This document shows positions 1 through 8,147 of a DNA stretch of 47,490 bases, piece by piece. Positions within the stretch are counted from its first letter, which is position 1. The number at the start of each line of letters is the position of its first letter. The position numbers and the translations under genes are program-made. The notes under the pieces were generated by a model. That model saw nothing but the letters and a program-made list of their open reading frames with translations, searched no databases and was not told the origin of the DNA. The stretch is from Croceibacterium_A sp035555595 (GTDB taxonomy: Bacteria; Pseudomonadota; Alphaproteobacteria; Sphingomonadales; Sphingomonadaceae). The DNA is taken from NCBI GenBank assembly GCA_035555595.1, contig DATMGK010000041.1, positions 1 through 47,490 of the forward strand, given 5' to 3'.

Positions 1-1
1 C

Positions 2-292
2 GACCACGCGCACCGCGCGACGACGCGCACGCGCGGGCTCAACGAGACGCTCGGCTATATCCTCGAAGTCGCCGGGCTGCTGGAGCAGAGCCGCACGGGC
101 GCGATCACGCGCCAGCTTGCCGCCTGGGCGGCGATCCTGGCCGTGCCCACCGCAATCGCCGGAATCTATGGCATGAACTTCCATTTCATGCCGGAACTGA
201 CCTGGCGTTACGGCTATTTCGGGATTCTGGGCGTGATCGCCGTGATCTGCGCCCTGCTTTACGCGCAGTTCAAGCGGATCGGCTGGCTTTAG
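2..292 (+). CDS. CorA-family divalent cation transporter, C-terminal part (5' end outside window)
   Basis: The reading frame is open from base 2 to a TAG at 290-292 and gives the last 96 residues of a membrane protein. It contains the CorA signature YGMNF followed by MPEL, placed between two hydrophobic segments (about residues 42-55 and 73-90 of the fragment), and ends in a short basic cytoplasmic tail. In CorA/MIT proteins the GMN motif forms the selectivity loop at the mouth of the pentameric pore, between TM1 and TM2. The substrate (Mg2+, Co2+ or Zn2+ efflux) cannot be told from this part. It is followed by two non-coding hairpins and a convergent folD gene. Confidence 0.85.
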   Translation, partial: DHAHRATTRTRGLNETLGYILEVAGLLEQSRTGAITRQLAAWAAILAVPTAIAGIYGMNFHFMPELTWRYGYFGILGVIAVICALLYAQFKRIGWL

Positions 293-298
293 CCTCGT

Positions 299-318
299 CC
301 CTCCCTCTTGCGGGAGGG
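299..318. terminator. GC hairpin just after the CorA-type gene
   Basis: Seven-base arms CCCTCCC (299-305) and GGGAGGG (312-318) flank a 6-base loop, starting 7 bases after the stop codon. No T-run follows, so it may be a transcription end or only a REP-like palindrome. Confidence 0.4.
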
Positions 319-368
319 GCCGGGGGAGGGCCTGTGGAGGAACGGCCGGCTCCAAGGCAAACATGTTT

Positions 369-445
369 CGTCATTGCGAGCGTAGCGAAGCAATCCAGAG
401 CCGCGCGGAACCGTCCTGGATTGCTTCGCTACGCTCGCAATGACG
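369..445. repeat. Perfect 30-bp inverted repeat (REP-like palindromic element)
   Basis: The left arm (369-398) and right arm (416-445) are exact reverse complements over 30 bases, separated by a 17-base spacer. The arm begins CGTCATTGCGAGCG and ends GCAATCCAG. From memory this arm type is a common dispersed palindrome in many proteobacterial genomes; I could not search. It lies between convergent genes (CorA-type and folD), so it may act as a transcriptional or mRNA-end structure. Confidence 0.85.
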
Positions 446-486
446 AGGTTCAATCGGGAATCCCGTCGCGGGGATCCCCCCCTGCG

Positions 487-1428
487 TCAGGCGCCGCCTT
501 CGGACGTGCCGTAGATCAGCGAGCGGTCGGGCGCGTCATGGTAGGGGTCGAGGCCGTTTCCCTCGCCGTTTTCCGCCAGCGCCTTCGCCGCCTGCACGGT
601 GTTGTGCAGCAGGCAGGCGATGGTCATCGGGCCGACGCCGCCGGGAACGGGGGTGACGGCCTTGGCGTGCTGCACTTCGTCGAAGGCGATGTCGCCGACC
701 AGCTTTTCCTTGCCGTTCTCGCCCATGATGCGGGTGATGCCCACGTCGATCAGCACCGCGCCCGGCTTCACCCAATCGCCCTTGACCAGTTCCGGCGCGC
801 CGGCGGCGGCGACGATGATGTCGGCCTTGCGGGCGATCTCGGGCAGGTTCTCGGTATAGATGTGGGTGACGGTGACGGTGCACTCGCGGTCGAGCAGCAT
901 GAGCGCGACCGGCTTGCCGACGATGTTCGACTTGCCGATCACCACTGCGTCCAACCCGACGAAATCGTCGATCACGCTGTCGAGCAGCATCATCACGCCC
1001 AGCGGCGTGCAGGGCACGATGCCGCCGGTGCCGGTGCTGAGGCGGCCGACGTTGACCGGGTGAAACCCGTCCACGTCCTTTTCCGGCGTGATCGCGGCCA
1101 GGATCGTGCGCGTGTCGATATGCGCCGGCAGCGGCACCTGGCACAGGATGCCGTGGACTTCGGGATCGGCGTTGAGCCGCGCGATCAGCGTCAGCAGCGC
1201 ATCCTGCGAGGTTTCGGCCGGCAGGCGATGCTCGAAGGAATTGATGCCGACCTTCTCGCAGCCCTTCATCTTGCGGCGGACATAGACCTCGCTCGCCGGA
1301 TCGTTGCCGACCAGCACCACGGCCAGGCCGGGGCGGGGCAGGCCCGCCGCGACCATCGCATCGACTTCGGCCTTGGTCTTTTCGTCAAGCTGGCGGGCGA
1401 TCGCCTTGCCGTCGATGATCTCGGCCAT
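487..1428 (-). CDS. folD: Bifunctional methylene-THF dehydrogenase / methenyl-THF cyclohydrolase FolD
   Basis: This 313-residue protein interconverts 5,10-methylene-, 5,10-methenyl- and 10-formyl-tetrahydrofolate in the cytoplasm, using NADP. Family motifs are clear: YVRRK near residue 49 with the catalytic lysine at 53, CQVPLP, KDVDGFHP, the nucleotide-binding GKSNIVGKP, and TPVPGGVGPMT near the end. About 20 extra C-terminal residues extend past the usual end. Its ATG lies one base after the metF stop codon, so the two are almost certainly cotranscribed. Together with MetF and the LigM homologue on the other strand, it likely carries methyl carbon from aryl methyl ethers towards formyl-THF. 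No other folD copy is visible in the window. Confidence 0.96.
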   Translation of the reverse strand: MAEIIDGKAIARQLDEKTKAEVDAMVAAGLPRPGLAVVLVGNDPASEVYVRRKMKGCEKVGINSFEHRLPAETSQDALLTLIARLNADPEVHGILCQVPLPAHIDTRTILAAITPEKDVDGFHPVNVGRLSTGTGGIVPCTPLGVMMLLDSVIDDFVGLDAVVIGKSNIVGKPVALMLLDRECTVTVTHIYTENLPEIARKADIIVAAAGAPELVKGDWVKPGAVLIDVGITRIMGENGKEKLVGDIAFDEVQHAKAVTPVPGGVGPMTIACLLHNTVQAAKALAENGEGNGLDPYHDAPDRSLIYGTSEGGA

Positions 1429-1429
1429 C

Positions 1430-2305
1430 TTACTGGTGCTTCGCGTCGTAGGTGTTGATCCACTCGGCCGAAGCCTTGAGCGCGCCGAACGGATAGAAGT
1501 GCAGGCGCACGCGGCCGTGTTCTTCGTCCGACAGCTTCCTGTCGAGCGAATCGACCAGCTTGTCCGGGCCCGCGCTGCCGATGAGGTTGGTCAGCGAGAT
1601 GCCGTACTTCTTCATCACGCTGGCCGAGGCGCCCACGCCACAGCGCTTGGCGAAGCCGAGCAGGCGCTTGATGCCGGCCGGGCCGGGCACGCCCAGGCGC
1701 ACCGGCACGTCGATCCCGCGCTGGCGCATTTCCTTGACCCAGGCGACGATCGCATCGTCGTCGAACGCGAACTGGGTGACGACCAGCGGCACCATGCCGC
1801 GCGCGCGGACGGCGGCCAGCTTGCGCTCCATCCAGTCCCACAGCTCGGCCGCGCTGTTGTTCGGATGGCCTTCGGGATGGCCGCCGACGCCGACGATGGT
1901 GATGCCGTGCTTTTCGAGCAGGCCGGTCTCGATGATGTCCAGCGAGGTGGAATAGGGGCCTTCCGGCTCCGGCGGGTCGCCGGCGATGATGAACACGCGC
2001 GTCACCTGCGCCCGCTTGGTGATCTCGCCCAGATACCAGTCCAGCTGTTCCTCGGATTCGATCCGGCGGGCGGAAAGGTGGACGATCGGCTCGAAACCAA
2101 GCTCGCGCACCAGCACCGCGGCCTGGACGCGCTGCTCCATCTCCTCGCCGGGAAGGAACGTCACGGCGACTTGCGTGCCGGGACGAATCAGCGGCGCGGC
2201 TTCGCGCAGGCCGTCGAGTTCCTTGGCCGTCATTTCCAGCGAATAGCCGTCCACCATGTTGCGGCGGGGCTTTTCCCAATCGGGGTGAATGGCGGCGTAG
2301 GACAT
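1430..2305 (-). CDS. metF: Methylenetetrahydrofolate reductase
   Basis: This 291-residue protein is a (beta/alpha)8-barrel MetF-type flavoprotein linking 5-methyl-THF and 5,10-methylene-THF. Diagnostic stretches are TFLPGEE, HLSARR, IIAGDPPEPEGPYS with GVGGHPEGHPN, TQFAFD, and GVPGPAGIKRLL. The length is normal for bacterial MetF. The start is supported by a purine-rich ribosome site (AAAGAGGA) about 10 bases upstream. It is the first gene of a metF-folD pair and is divergent from the hydrolase-ligM pair. In sphingomonads that demethylate lignin aromatics, a metF next to ligM runs in the oxidative direction to recycle methyl-THF; that role here is inferred from context. Confidence 0.93.
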   Translation of the reverse strand: MSYAAIHPDWEKPRRNMVDGYSLEMTAKELDGLREAAPLIRPGTQVAVTFLPGEEMEQRVQAAVLVRELGFEPIVHLSARRIESEEQLDWYLGEITKRAQVTRVFIIAGDPPEPEGPYSTSLDIIETGLLEKHGITIVGVGGHPEGHPNNSAAELWDWMERKLAAVRARGMVPLVVTQFAFDDDAIVAWVKEMRQRGIDVPVRLGVPGPAGIKRLLGFAKRCGVGASASVMKKYGISLTNLIGSAGPDKLVDSLDRKLSDEEHGRVRLHFYPFGALKASAEWINTYDAKHQ

Positions 2306-2430
2306 CGGCTGGCGTTCCTCTTTGTTCGGCCCAAGAAATCACGCGCGCCATAGGCGCATCGCGCGTATCGACAAAGCCTCTAGCGCGAAGGTCTGCTTTC
2401 GGATAGACGAAATTTTCACACCTGCGAACA

Positions 2431-3135
2431 ATGTCCACGAGGCCGATGCTGCTGTTCCTTCCCGGGCTGATCTGCGATGCGCGCGCCTTTGCGCCGCAGC
2501 TCGCGGTATTCCCGGATTCGCGGGCGGTGGACGGTTACGGCACGGCCGATTCGCTGGAAGCCATGGCCCGCGTCGCACTGGATCAGGCGCCGGAAACGTT
2601 CGACCTGTTCGGCCATTCGATGGGGGGGCGAATCGCGCTGGAAGTGGTCCGGCTCGCGCCCCAGCGGGTGCGCCGGCTGGCCCTGGCGAGCACCGGGGTC
2701 CACGCGCTGGGCGCGGACGAGCCGGCCAAGCGCGCGGCGCTGGTGGCGATCGGGCATGAACGGGGATTCGAAGCGCTGGTCGATGCCTGGCTGCCGCCCA
2801 TGGTGGCCGATCGCAACCGCGCGGACGAAGCGCTCTACGGGCCGATGCGGCAGATGTGCCTGGATCAGGGCCAGGCGGTGTTCGACGCGCAGATCGCGGC
2901 CCTGCTCGGCCGGCCGGAGCAGGAAAGTCTGCTGCCCCGGATCGCCTGCCCCACATTGGTAATCACCGGCGAGCTCGATAGCTGGAGCCCGCCGGCGCAA
3001 CACCGGGCCATCGCCGCGGCGATACCCGGCTCCACGGTGACGATCGTCGAAGGCGCGGGGCATATGCTCCCGCTCGAAGCGCCCGCCGCCGTCAACCAAG
3101 CCATCGCGGACTGGCTTTCCCCACACGTACCCTAG
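2431..3135 (+). CDS. Alpha/beta-hydrolase fold protein
   Basis: This 234-residue soluble hydrolase has the nucleophile elbow GHSMGG (Ser63), the acid in GELDSW (Asp183) and the catalytic histidine in GAGHM (His211). The N-terminus LLFLPGLICDA carries the oxyanion-hole strand typical of small esterases. There is no signal peptide. It sits 54 bases upstream of ligM on the same strand and faces metF. An ester or thioester of a methoxylated aromatic would fit the neighbourhood, but the substrate cannot be read from the sequence. The divergent region (2306-2430) contains a TTTCG-N6-CGAAA inverted repeat at 2397-2412 that could be an operator. Confidence 0.8.
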   Translation: MSTRPMLLFLPGLICDARAFAPQLAVFPDSRAVDGYGTADSLEAMARVALDQAPETFDLFGHSMGGRIALEVVRLAPQRVRRLALASTGVHALGADEPAKRAALVAIGHERGFEALVDAWLPPMVADRNRADEALYGPMRQMCLDQGQAVFDAQIAALLGRPEQESLLPRIACPTLVITGELDSWSPPAQHRAIAAAIPGSTVTIVEGAGHMLPLEAPAAVNQAIADWLSPHVP

Positions 3136-3189
3136 CCCGCGAGCGACTGAACCCTTCACCTTCCACCCGCCTTAGGAGAGGCAATTCAT

Positions 3190-4614
3190 ATGAGTGAACA
3201 GACCCTTCAACAAAAGCTGGATTCGACCGGCAACGTCGTCGATTTCCTGCGCAACCAGCAGGTTGGCCCGAACGTCTATCCGGGCGTGCCGGCGGAATAT
3301 TCCAACTGGCGCAACGAACAGCGCGGCTGGGCGCAGAGCGCGGTGCTGTTCAACCAGAGCTACCACATGGTGGAGCTTTACGTGCGCGGCCCCGATGCCT
3401 TCGCGCTGCTCGAATACCTGGCGATCAACAGCTTCAAGAACTTCGCCGTCAACAAGGCCAAGCAGTTCGTGCCGGTGACCCCGGAAGGCTATGTGATCGG
3501 CGACGTGATCCTGTTCTACCTGGCCGAGAACGAGTTCAGCCTGGTCGGTCGCGCTCCCGCGATCGAATGGGTGGAATTCCACGCCCAGTATCCGAAGCCG
3601 GATGGCAGCAAGTGGAACGTGACCGTGGAGCGTGACGAGCGCACCGCGCTGCGCACCGATGGCAAGCGCAAGAACTATCGCTTCCAGCTGCAGGGCCCGA
3701 ACGCGATGAAGACGCTGGAAAAGGCGATGGGCCAGACCCCGCCGGATCTGAAGTTCTTCAACATGGCCCATGTCGACATCGCCGGTAAGGACGTGATCGC
3801 CCTTCGCCACGGCATGGCCGGTCAGCCGGGTTATGAGCTGTTTGGCCCGTGGGAAGACTATCAGGCGGTTCACGCTGCGCTGGTTGAAGCGGGCAAGGAC
3901 TTCGGCCTGGAACTGGTCGGTGGCCGCGCCTATTCGTCGAACACGCTGGAATCCGGCTGGCTGCCTTCGCCGCTGCCCGCGTTCTACACCGGCGACAGCC
4001 AGATGATGAAGGATTACCGCACCTGGGCTTCCGGCAATTCCTATGCCGGCAAGTGCTCCATCGGCGGTTCCTACATCCCCGACAGCATCGAAGGTTACTA
4101 CCTGACGCCGTGGGATATCGGTTACGGCCATATCGTGAAGTTCGACCATGACTTCGTCGGCCGTGAGGCTCTGGAGCGCATGTCGAATGAAAAGCACAAG
4201 CAGAAGGTCACGCTGGCTCTCGACCCGCAGGACGTGCAGCGTGCGATGAGCTCGCTGTTCGCCAAGGGCGATCGCGCGAAGTACTTCGAGTTCCCGAGCG
4301 CGGTGTATTCCATGCATCCGTTCGATTCCGTGAAGGCGGACGGCAAGGAAATCGGCGTGTCGACCTGGATCGGCTATTCGTCGAACGAAGGCGCGTTCCT
4401 GAGCCTGGCGATGATCGATCCGGATCACGTCGAATTCGGCAAGGAAGTGACGCTGGTTTGGGGTGAACCCAACGGCGGCACCAGCAAGCCGACTGTTGAG
4501 CCGCACGTCCAGACCGAGATCAAGGCGATCGTTTCGCCGGTCCCGTATTCGGAAGTGGCCCGCAACAGCTATGCCGACAGCTGGCGTCAGACGGGCGTTG
4601 GCGCGAACGCCTGA
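3190..4614 (+). CDS. ligM: THF-dependent aryl O-demethylase, LigM/DesA family
   Basis: The 474-residue protein belongs to the aminomethyltransferase (GcvT)-like fold and closely resembles LigM of Sphingobium SYK-6, which moves the O-methyl group of vanillate or 3-O-methylgallate to tetrahydrofolate. Shared stretches include NTLESGW with SPLPA, RHGMAG, VKFDHDF and the tail TVEPH...AIVSPVPYS. Tyr248 in GGRAYSSNT corresponds by alignment to the catalytic tyrosine reported for LigM. The start follows a strong AGGAGAG ribosome site (3174-3180), nine bases before the ATG. The syringate enzyme DesA is a related paralogue, so vanillate versus syringate preference is not resolved. A strong bidirectional terminator follows. 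Neighbouring metF and folD support a methyl-recycling role. Confidence 0.87.
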   Translation: MSEQTLQQKLDSTGNVVDFLRNQQVGPNVYPGVPAEYSNWRNEQRGWAQSAVLFNQSYHMVELYVRGPDAFALLEYLAINSFKNFAVNKAKQFVPVTPEGYVIGDVILFYLAENEFSLVGRAPAIEWVEFHAQYPKPDGSKWNVTVERDERTALRTDGKRKNYRFQLQGPNAMKTLEKAMGQTPPDLKFFNMAHVDIAGKDVIALRHGMAGQPGYELFGPWEDYQAVHAALVEAGKDFGLELVGGRAYSSNTLESGWLPSPLPAFYTGDSQMMKDYRTWASGNSYAGKCSIGGSYIPDSIEGYYLTPWDIGYGHIVKFDHDFVGREALERMSNEKHKQKVTLALDPQDVQRAMSSLFAKGDRAKYFEFPSAVYSMHPFDSVKADGKEIGVSTWIGYSSNEGAFLSLAMIDPDHVEFGKEVTLVWGEPNGGTSKPTVEPHVQTEIKAIVSPVPYSEVARNSYADSWRQTGVGANA

Positions 4615-4659
4615 GTTCGGGCCTGAGCCTGTTTCCGGATTAGTCCGGACATAAAAAGG

Positions 4660-4687
4660 GGGGCGGTCACCGCGAGGTGACCGCCCC
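4660..4687. terminator. Bidirectional intrinsic terminator between ligM and the DUF6607 gene
   Basis: A perfect 12-bp stem (4660-4671 and 4676-4687) closes on a GCGA tetraloop. It is followed on plus by AATTTATT and on minus by CCTTTTTAT, so it can end both converging transcripts. Confidence 0.88.
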
Positions 4688-4738
4688 AATTTATTGGCGA
4701 CTGGCTTGGGCAACCGCTCAGCCGCCGGAGGAAATGGT

Positions 4739-5725
4739 TCAACCGCCGATGGCGGAGGTATTGTCGTCGATCAGTTTCGTTGCTTCCGCGATGGCGGCGG
4801 CTTCGGTGACGGACCCGGCCTGAATCTCGTCCGCCAGTTCCAGCAGTCGGCCGGAAATGACCGTTCCGGTCTCCGCCTCTTCCTGAATGGCGATGCCGCC
4901 CTTCGTCGCGGCCACACGGTCCCACTGGGCGCGGACCGCAGCCCAGTAACCCTTGGTGGCGGCCCAGTAATCGTCGGCCGCCTTGGTGTCGTAGTCGCTG
5001 AAGCGGGTGTAGGTGTTGAGGACGTATTCCTGCACCACCGGCTGAAGCCTGCCGTCGAACACGCCCAGCTTCACGTTATCCTGCCAGTGGATCCAGCCGG
5101 TGGGCGAGACCTGATGGCGGTTCACACCATAATAGCGGCTGTAGACCGGTTTCCGCACCGCGTCGCGCCGGGCGAGGGGCCGCCACGTCCAGTCGGATTT
5201 CCATCCGCGCACGCCGCCCTGGCTTTCGAATACGCCGTAGCTGGCATAACGCGGGCTATCGTCCACCTGATAGACCGTCTGTGACCAGCGCCCCTTGCGC
5301 TGATCTTCGGGCACCGGTTCCCACGACCATTTGTTGGTATCGGAATAGGCGAGGAACCTCTCCGGCTCATACTCCCAATCCTGCCGCCAGTGTTTGATCA
5401 CATGGCTCTGGCCGTCCATTTCCACCACCAGCATGTGCTGGAGCACGATCTTGCGGCCGGTATCCTCGATCACGCGGACGGATTCATGGCCGCCGGAAGT
5501 CTTGCGATCCAGCGGAGTGTAATCGGCCCGCCAGGGCGTCGATTCCTGCATGTCGAAACGTACGCGGAAATCGCCCGCCATCGCCAGAATGTCGGCGCGG
5601 TCAGCCTCGAACGCGGCCTGAGTGCCGACGGCCGGGCTGTCCGCAAGCGGCGGATGCGCCAGGGCGGGCGAAGTGGCGAAAGCGAGAGCCAGCAGACTGG
5701 CGCAGATGCGGGTTGAAAGTTTCAT
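4739..5725 (-). CDS. Exported DUF6607-family protein paired with TonB receptor
   Basis: The chosen ATG gives 328 residues with a clear signal peptide (MKLSTRICASLLALAF..., cleavage after ALA near residue 23). A longer frame upstream overlaps the receptor gene and lacks this signal. The mature protein is rich in Trp and Tyr, with stretches such as HWRQDWEYEP, YQVDDSPRY and WKSDWTWRPLARR, and resembles the uncharacterised family I know as DUF6607. No catalytic motif is recognisable. It begins 16 bases after the receptor stop codon, so the two form one transcript behind a Fur-type site. A periplasmic or outer-membrane accessory role in iron or haem acquisition is inferred from that pairing only. 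Confidence 0.78.
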   Translation of the reverse strand: MKLSTRICASLLALAFATSPALAHPPLADSPAVGTQAAFEADRADILAMAGDFRVRFDMQESTPWRADYTPLDRKTSGGHESVRVIEDTGRKIVLQHMLVVEMDGQSHVIKHWRQDWEYEPERFLAYSDTNKWSWEPVPEDQRKGRWSQTVYQVDDSPRYASYGVFESQGGVRGWKSDWTWRPLARRDAVRKPVYSRYYGVNRHQVSPTGWIHWQDNVKLGVFDGRLQPVVQEYVLNTYTRFSDYDTKAADDYWAATKGYWAAVRAQWDRVAATKGGIAIQEEAETGTVISGRLLELADEIQAGSVTEAAAIAEATKLIDDNTSAIGG

Positions 5726-5741
5726 CGGTGCGATACCTTCA

Positions 5742-8015
5742 TCAAAAGCGGAAGCTGACGGATGCGCTCGCGTTACGACCGGGCCGGGTATAGGCGTCGG
5801 TGATCGCAGAACTGGCCAGCAGGCCGCGCACGTCGCTCCAATAAGCATACTTCTTGTCGGTGAGGTTGAACACGCCCGCACGCACGGTCAGCCGTTCGGC
5901 GACGCGGAAGAAGAGCGTGGCGTCGAAAATCGTGAAGGCATCCGGGCGGAAGCATTCGTTGCTGCACACGTCCGTGGTGTCGCTGAGCGATTTGCGGGCG
6001 TTGTGCGTGGCGATCAGTTCGCCGCCGAAACGTCCCGCCGGGTCGCGATAGCCGAGGCCCGCGACCAGCGTAAGCGGATCGACGGAGCCGAGCGGTGCCT
6101 TCGATCCATCGTCGAGGATCTCGTTACCGTCGGCATAAGCGAAAGCGAAGCGCCCGGTCAGGCCATTTGCCAGCCTTGCCTCTGCCTTGCCTTCGATGCC
6201 TTTCACCTCGGCCTTGCCGATGTTGATGAACTGATAGATCGCCGGATCGGTCGGGGTGAAAGAGCCGGACGTGACGACCTGCGCGATGAAATCGTCGTAA
6301 TCCGCCTTGAACGCGGTGAGCGAGGCCGTGATCGGGCCATCGCCATAACGCACGCCGCCTTCCCAGCTCTTGCTGCGTTCCGGGCCGAGGTCGGGATTGG
6401 GTTCCGAGATATAGCCGAAGGCCAGATTGCCGAAGAACTGGTTCACCTGGCCCGGCTCCGGCGCCTTGAAACCAGTGGCGAAGTTGGCGAACAGGCGGAG
6501 GGAATCCGTCAGCTTGGCCACCGCGCCCAGACGGGGCGAGACGCGCTCTCCAGACTGGTCGGCGCCCTGGAATGTCGGCAGCAAGGGATCGTCGGTCGCG
6601 TCGAGCTTGTATGCGTCGAAGCGCAGCGCCGGGAACAGGGTGAAGCGCCCGTCTGCAATGGCGATCTCATCACCGATGAACGCGCCGCCCAACGTGAAGT
6701 CGGTAGCGGGGAAGGCGCGGGTGGGGAAAGTCTCGCCAGCGGGCGGGATCGTCCCGTCGCGCAGCCCTTCCTGATGGGTGAAGCTGACATCCCCGCCGAA
6801 CACCAGCCGATGCGCGATTGCGCCGGTGTTGAACGACGAGCGGAACTCTGCCGAGGCGCCATAGACGCGGTTTTCGAAGGTGTTGATGCGCGTGCGGTCA
6901 ACGGCCGGATTGCGATCTTCGAAAGTGAACTGGCGATCTTCGGCATCCTGCCAGTAGAGGCCGATCTGGGCGTGATCGATAATGCTGCCGCCGTTCTCGT
7001 CACCCTGCCAGGTCCAGTCTGCGGCTACTCGGCGGCGATTGCCGGTGTCGTTGCCGTAGAGGTCCAGAACCGAGGCGCTGCGGCCCGAAAGGACATCGGT
7101 GTCCAACCGTGTGTTGGTGTATTCGCCGGTGAGGCGCAGCTTGTGCCCGCCGCCGGGCTCCAGAACGATGCGGCCGAGCACGGCGTTGGAGTGGCCATCC
7201 TGCGGGTTGGGCGTAGTCCGGGTTGCACCGGTCGTGTCGACGGAGCCTTTGTTCTCCAGCTCGTGGAAATCGCGGCGGGTGTAGGCCAGCATCATCGAGA
7301 AATTGCCATTGCGGCCCGCGACGATCGCGGTTTCCGTGAACTGGTCGTCATCCGAATTATACGCGGCTCGGACTAGGCCGGAGACCGGCTGGTCGCCGAT
7401 GATGAAGTCCGCCGGTTCGCTGAGCGTGAAGCTGACGGCGCCGGACAGGCCATCGCTGCCATAGAGCGCGGAGGCGGGGCCGCGCAGGATCTCTACCGAT
7501 TTGACGAGTCCGAGGTCCACATAGTCGCCGCGCCCGGAAGCCTGCGCGCCGAACGAGAAGCCATCGGGTACGCGCACGCCATCGACGAGGATCTGCGTGC
7601 GGTTGCCGCCGATGCCGCGGATGGTGAACCCTTCGTTGCCCGCGCGCCCGGTCGAACCCAGCGCCGCGCCGAAGCGGGCGGGGGAGCGGGGAACGGTGAC
7701 GCCGGGTTCGAAGCGAACCAGATCCTTGATGTCTGTCGCCATCTGGTCGGCGATCTCTTCGGCGGTGATTACGGTGATGGTCGCCGGAACCTCAATCGCC
7801 TCTGTAGGAGTGCGGGTGGCGGTGACAGTGATGGAACGCTGGCGTTCCGCCCAATAGAGCGCGTCGTCATCCTGGGCGGCGGCGGGCATCGCACTGGCGA
7901 CGGCGGCGCCAGAAAGTAGCAGCGGAACGACCTTGCGCCACCCGCCGACCTGCGCCCGATGCACACAATCAATTGCTGGCGTGCATGCGACGCGCGGCGA
8001 TACCTGTGATGACAC
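5742..8015 (-). CDS. TonB-dependent receptor, haem/haemoglobin-type
   Basis: The 757-residue outer-membrane receptor begins at a GTG with an AAGGGA ribosome site nine bases upstream. A hydrophobic signal segment ends at AAAQ near residue 48, and a TonB-box-like ITVTATRTP follows. The plug domain (about 65-200) has FTIRGIGGNRTQILVDG and ILRGPASALYGSDGLSGAVSF. The remainder is beta-barrel, closing with FNLTDKKYAYWSDV and a terminal Phe as expected for BAM insertion. The C-terminal NLTDKKY...TRPGRN pattern is typical of haem/haemoglobin/lactoferrin-type receptors, but the ligand is inferred. A GTG further in (codon 18) is an alternative start. It is regulated by a Fur-like palindrome just upstream and cotranscribed with the DUF6607 gene. 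Confidence 0.92.
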   Translation of the reverse strand: MSSQVSPRVACTPAIDCVHRAQVGGWRKVVPLLLSGAAVASAMPAAAQDDDALYWAERQRSITVTATRTPTEAIEVPATITVITAEEIADQMATDIKDLVRFEPGVTVPRSPARFGAALGSTGRAGNEGFTIRGIGGNRTQILVDGVRVPDGFSFGAQASGRGDYVDLGLVKSVEILRGPASALYGSDGLSGAVSFTLSEPADFIIGDQPVSGLVRAAYNSDDDQFTETAIVAGRNGNFSMMLAYTRRDFHELENKGSVDTTGATRTTPNPQDGHSNAVLGRIVLEPGGGHKLRLTGEYTNTRLDTDVLSGRSASVLDLYGNDTGNRRRVAADWTWQGDENGGSIIDHAQIGLYWQDAEDRQFTFEDRNPAVDRTRINTFENRVYGASAEFRSSFNTGAIAHRLVFGGDVSFTHQEGLRDGTIPPAGETFPTRAFPATDFTLGGAFIGDEIAIADGRFTLFPALRFDAYKLDATDDPLLPTFQGADQSGERVSPRLGAVAKLTDSLRLFANFATGFKAPEPGQVNQFFGNLAFGYISEPNPDLGPERSKSWEGGVRYGDGPITASLTAFKADYDDFIAQVVTSGSFTPTDPAIYQFINIGKAEVKGIEGKAEARLANGLTGRFAFAYADGNEILDDGSKAPLGSVDPLTLVAGLGYRDPAGRFGGELIATHNARKSLSDTTDVCSNECFRPDAFTIFDATLFFRVAERLTVRAGVFNLTDKKYAYWSDVRGLLASSAITDAYTRPGRNASASVSFRF

Positions 8016-8035
8016 GATTTACGATCCCTTAAATG

Positions 8036-8058
8036 CTAATGGTAATGACTCGCATTAG
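8036..8058 (-). promoter_or_regulatory. Fur-type iron box in front of the TonB receptor
   Basis: A 23-base palindrome, CTAATG-N11-CATTAG with AATGCGAGTCATTACCATT inside, matches the Fur box pattern of alphaproteobacterial TonB receptors. Reading towards the receptor, TTGACG (plus 8082-8087) and a weak TAGGCA 17 bases further would place the palindrome over the transcription start, as expected for repression by iron-loaded Fur. Confidence 0.7.
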
Positions 8059-8147
8059 TGCCTAGGAGCGGTTGGGGATGGCGTCAAGGCAAGTTCCAGC
8101 GTTGGCACGCAATGGACAGTCCGGGTTTTTCGGCATAGCCTGAGCGG

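Noticed and set aside
334..1458. A 374-codon open frame on the plus strand
   Set aside because: Antisense to folD, and it begins inside the inverted repeat.
5622..7376. A 584-codon open frame on the plus strand
   Set aside because: Antisense shadow of the TonB receptor and DUF6607 genes, with no recognisable domain.
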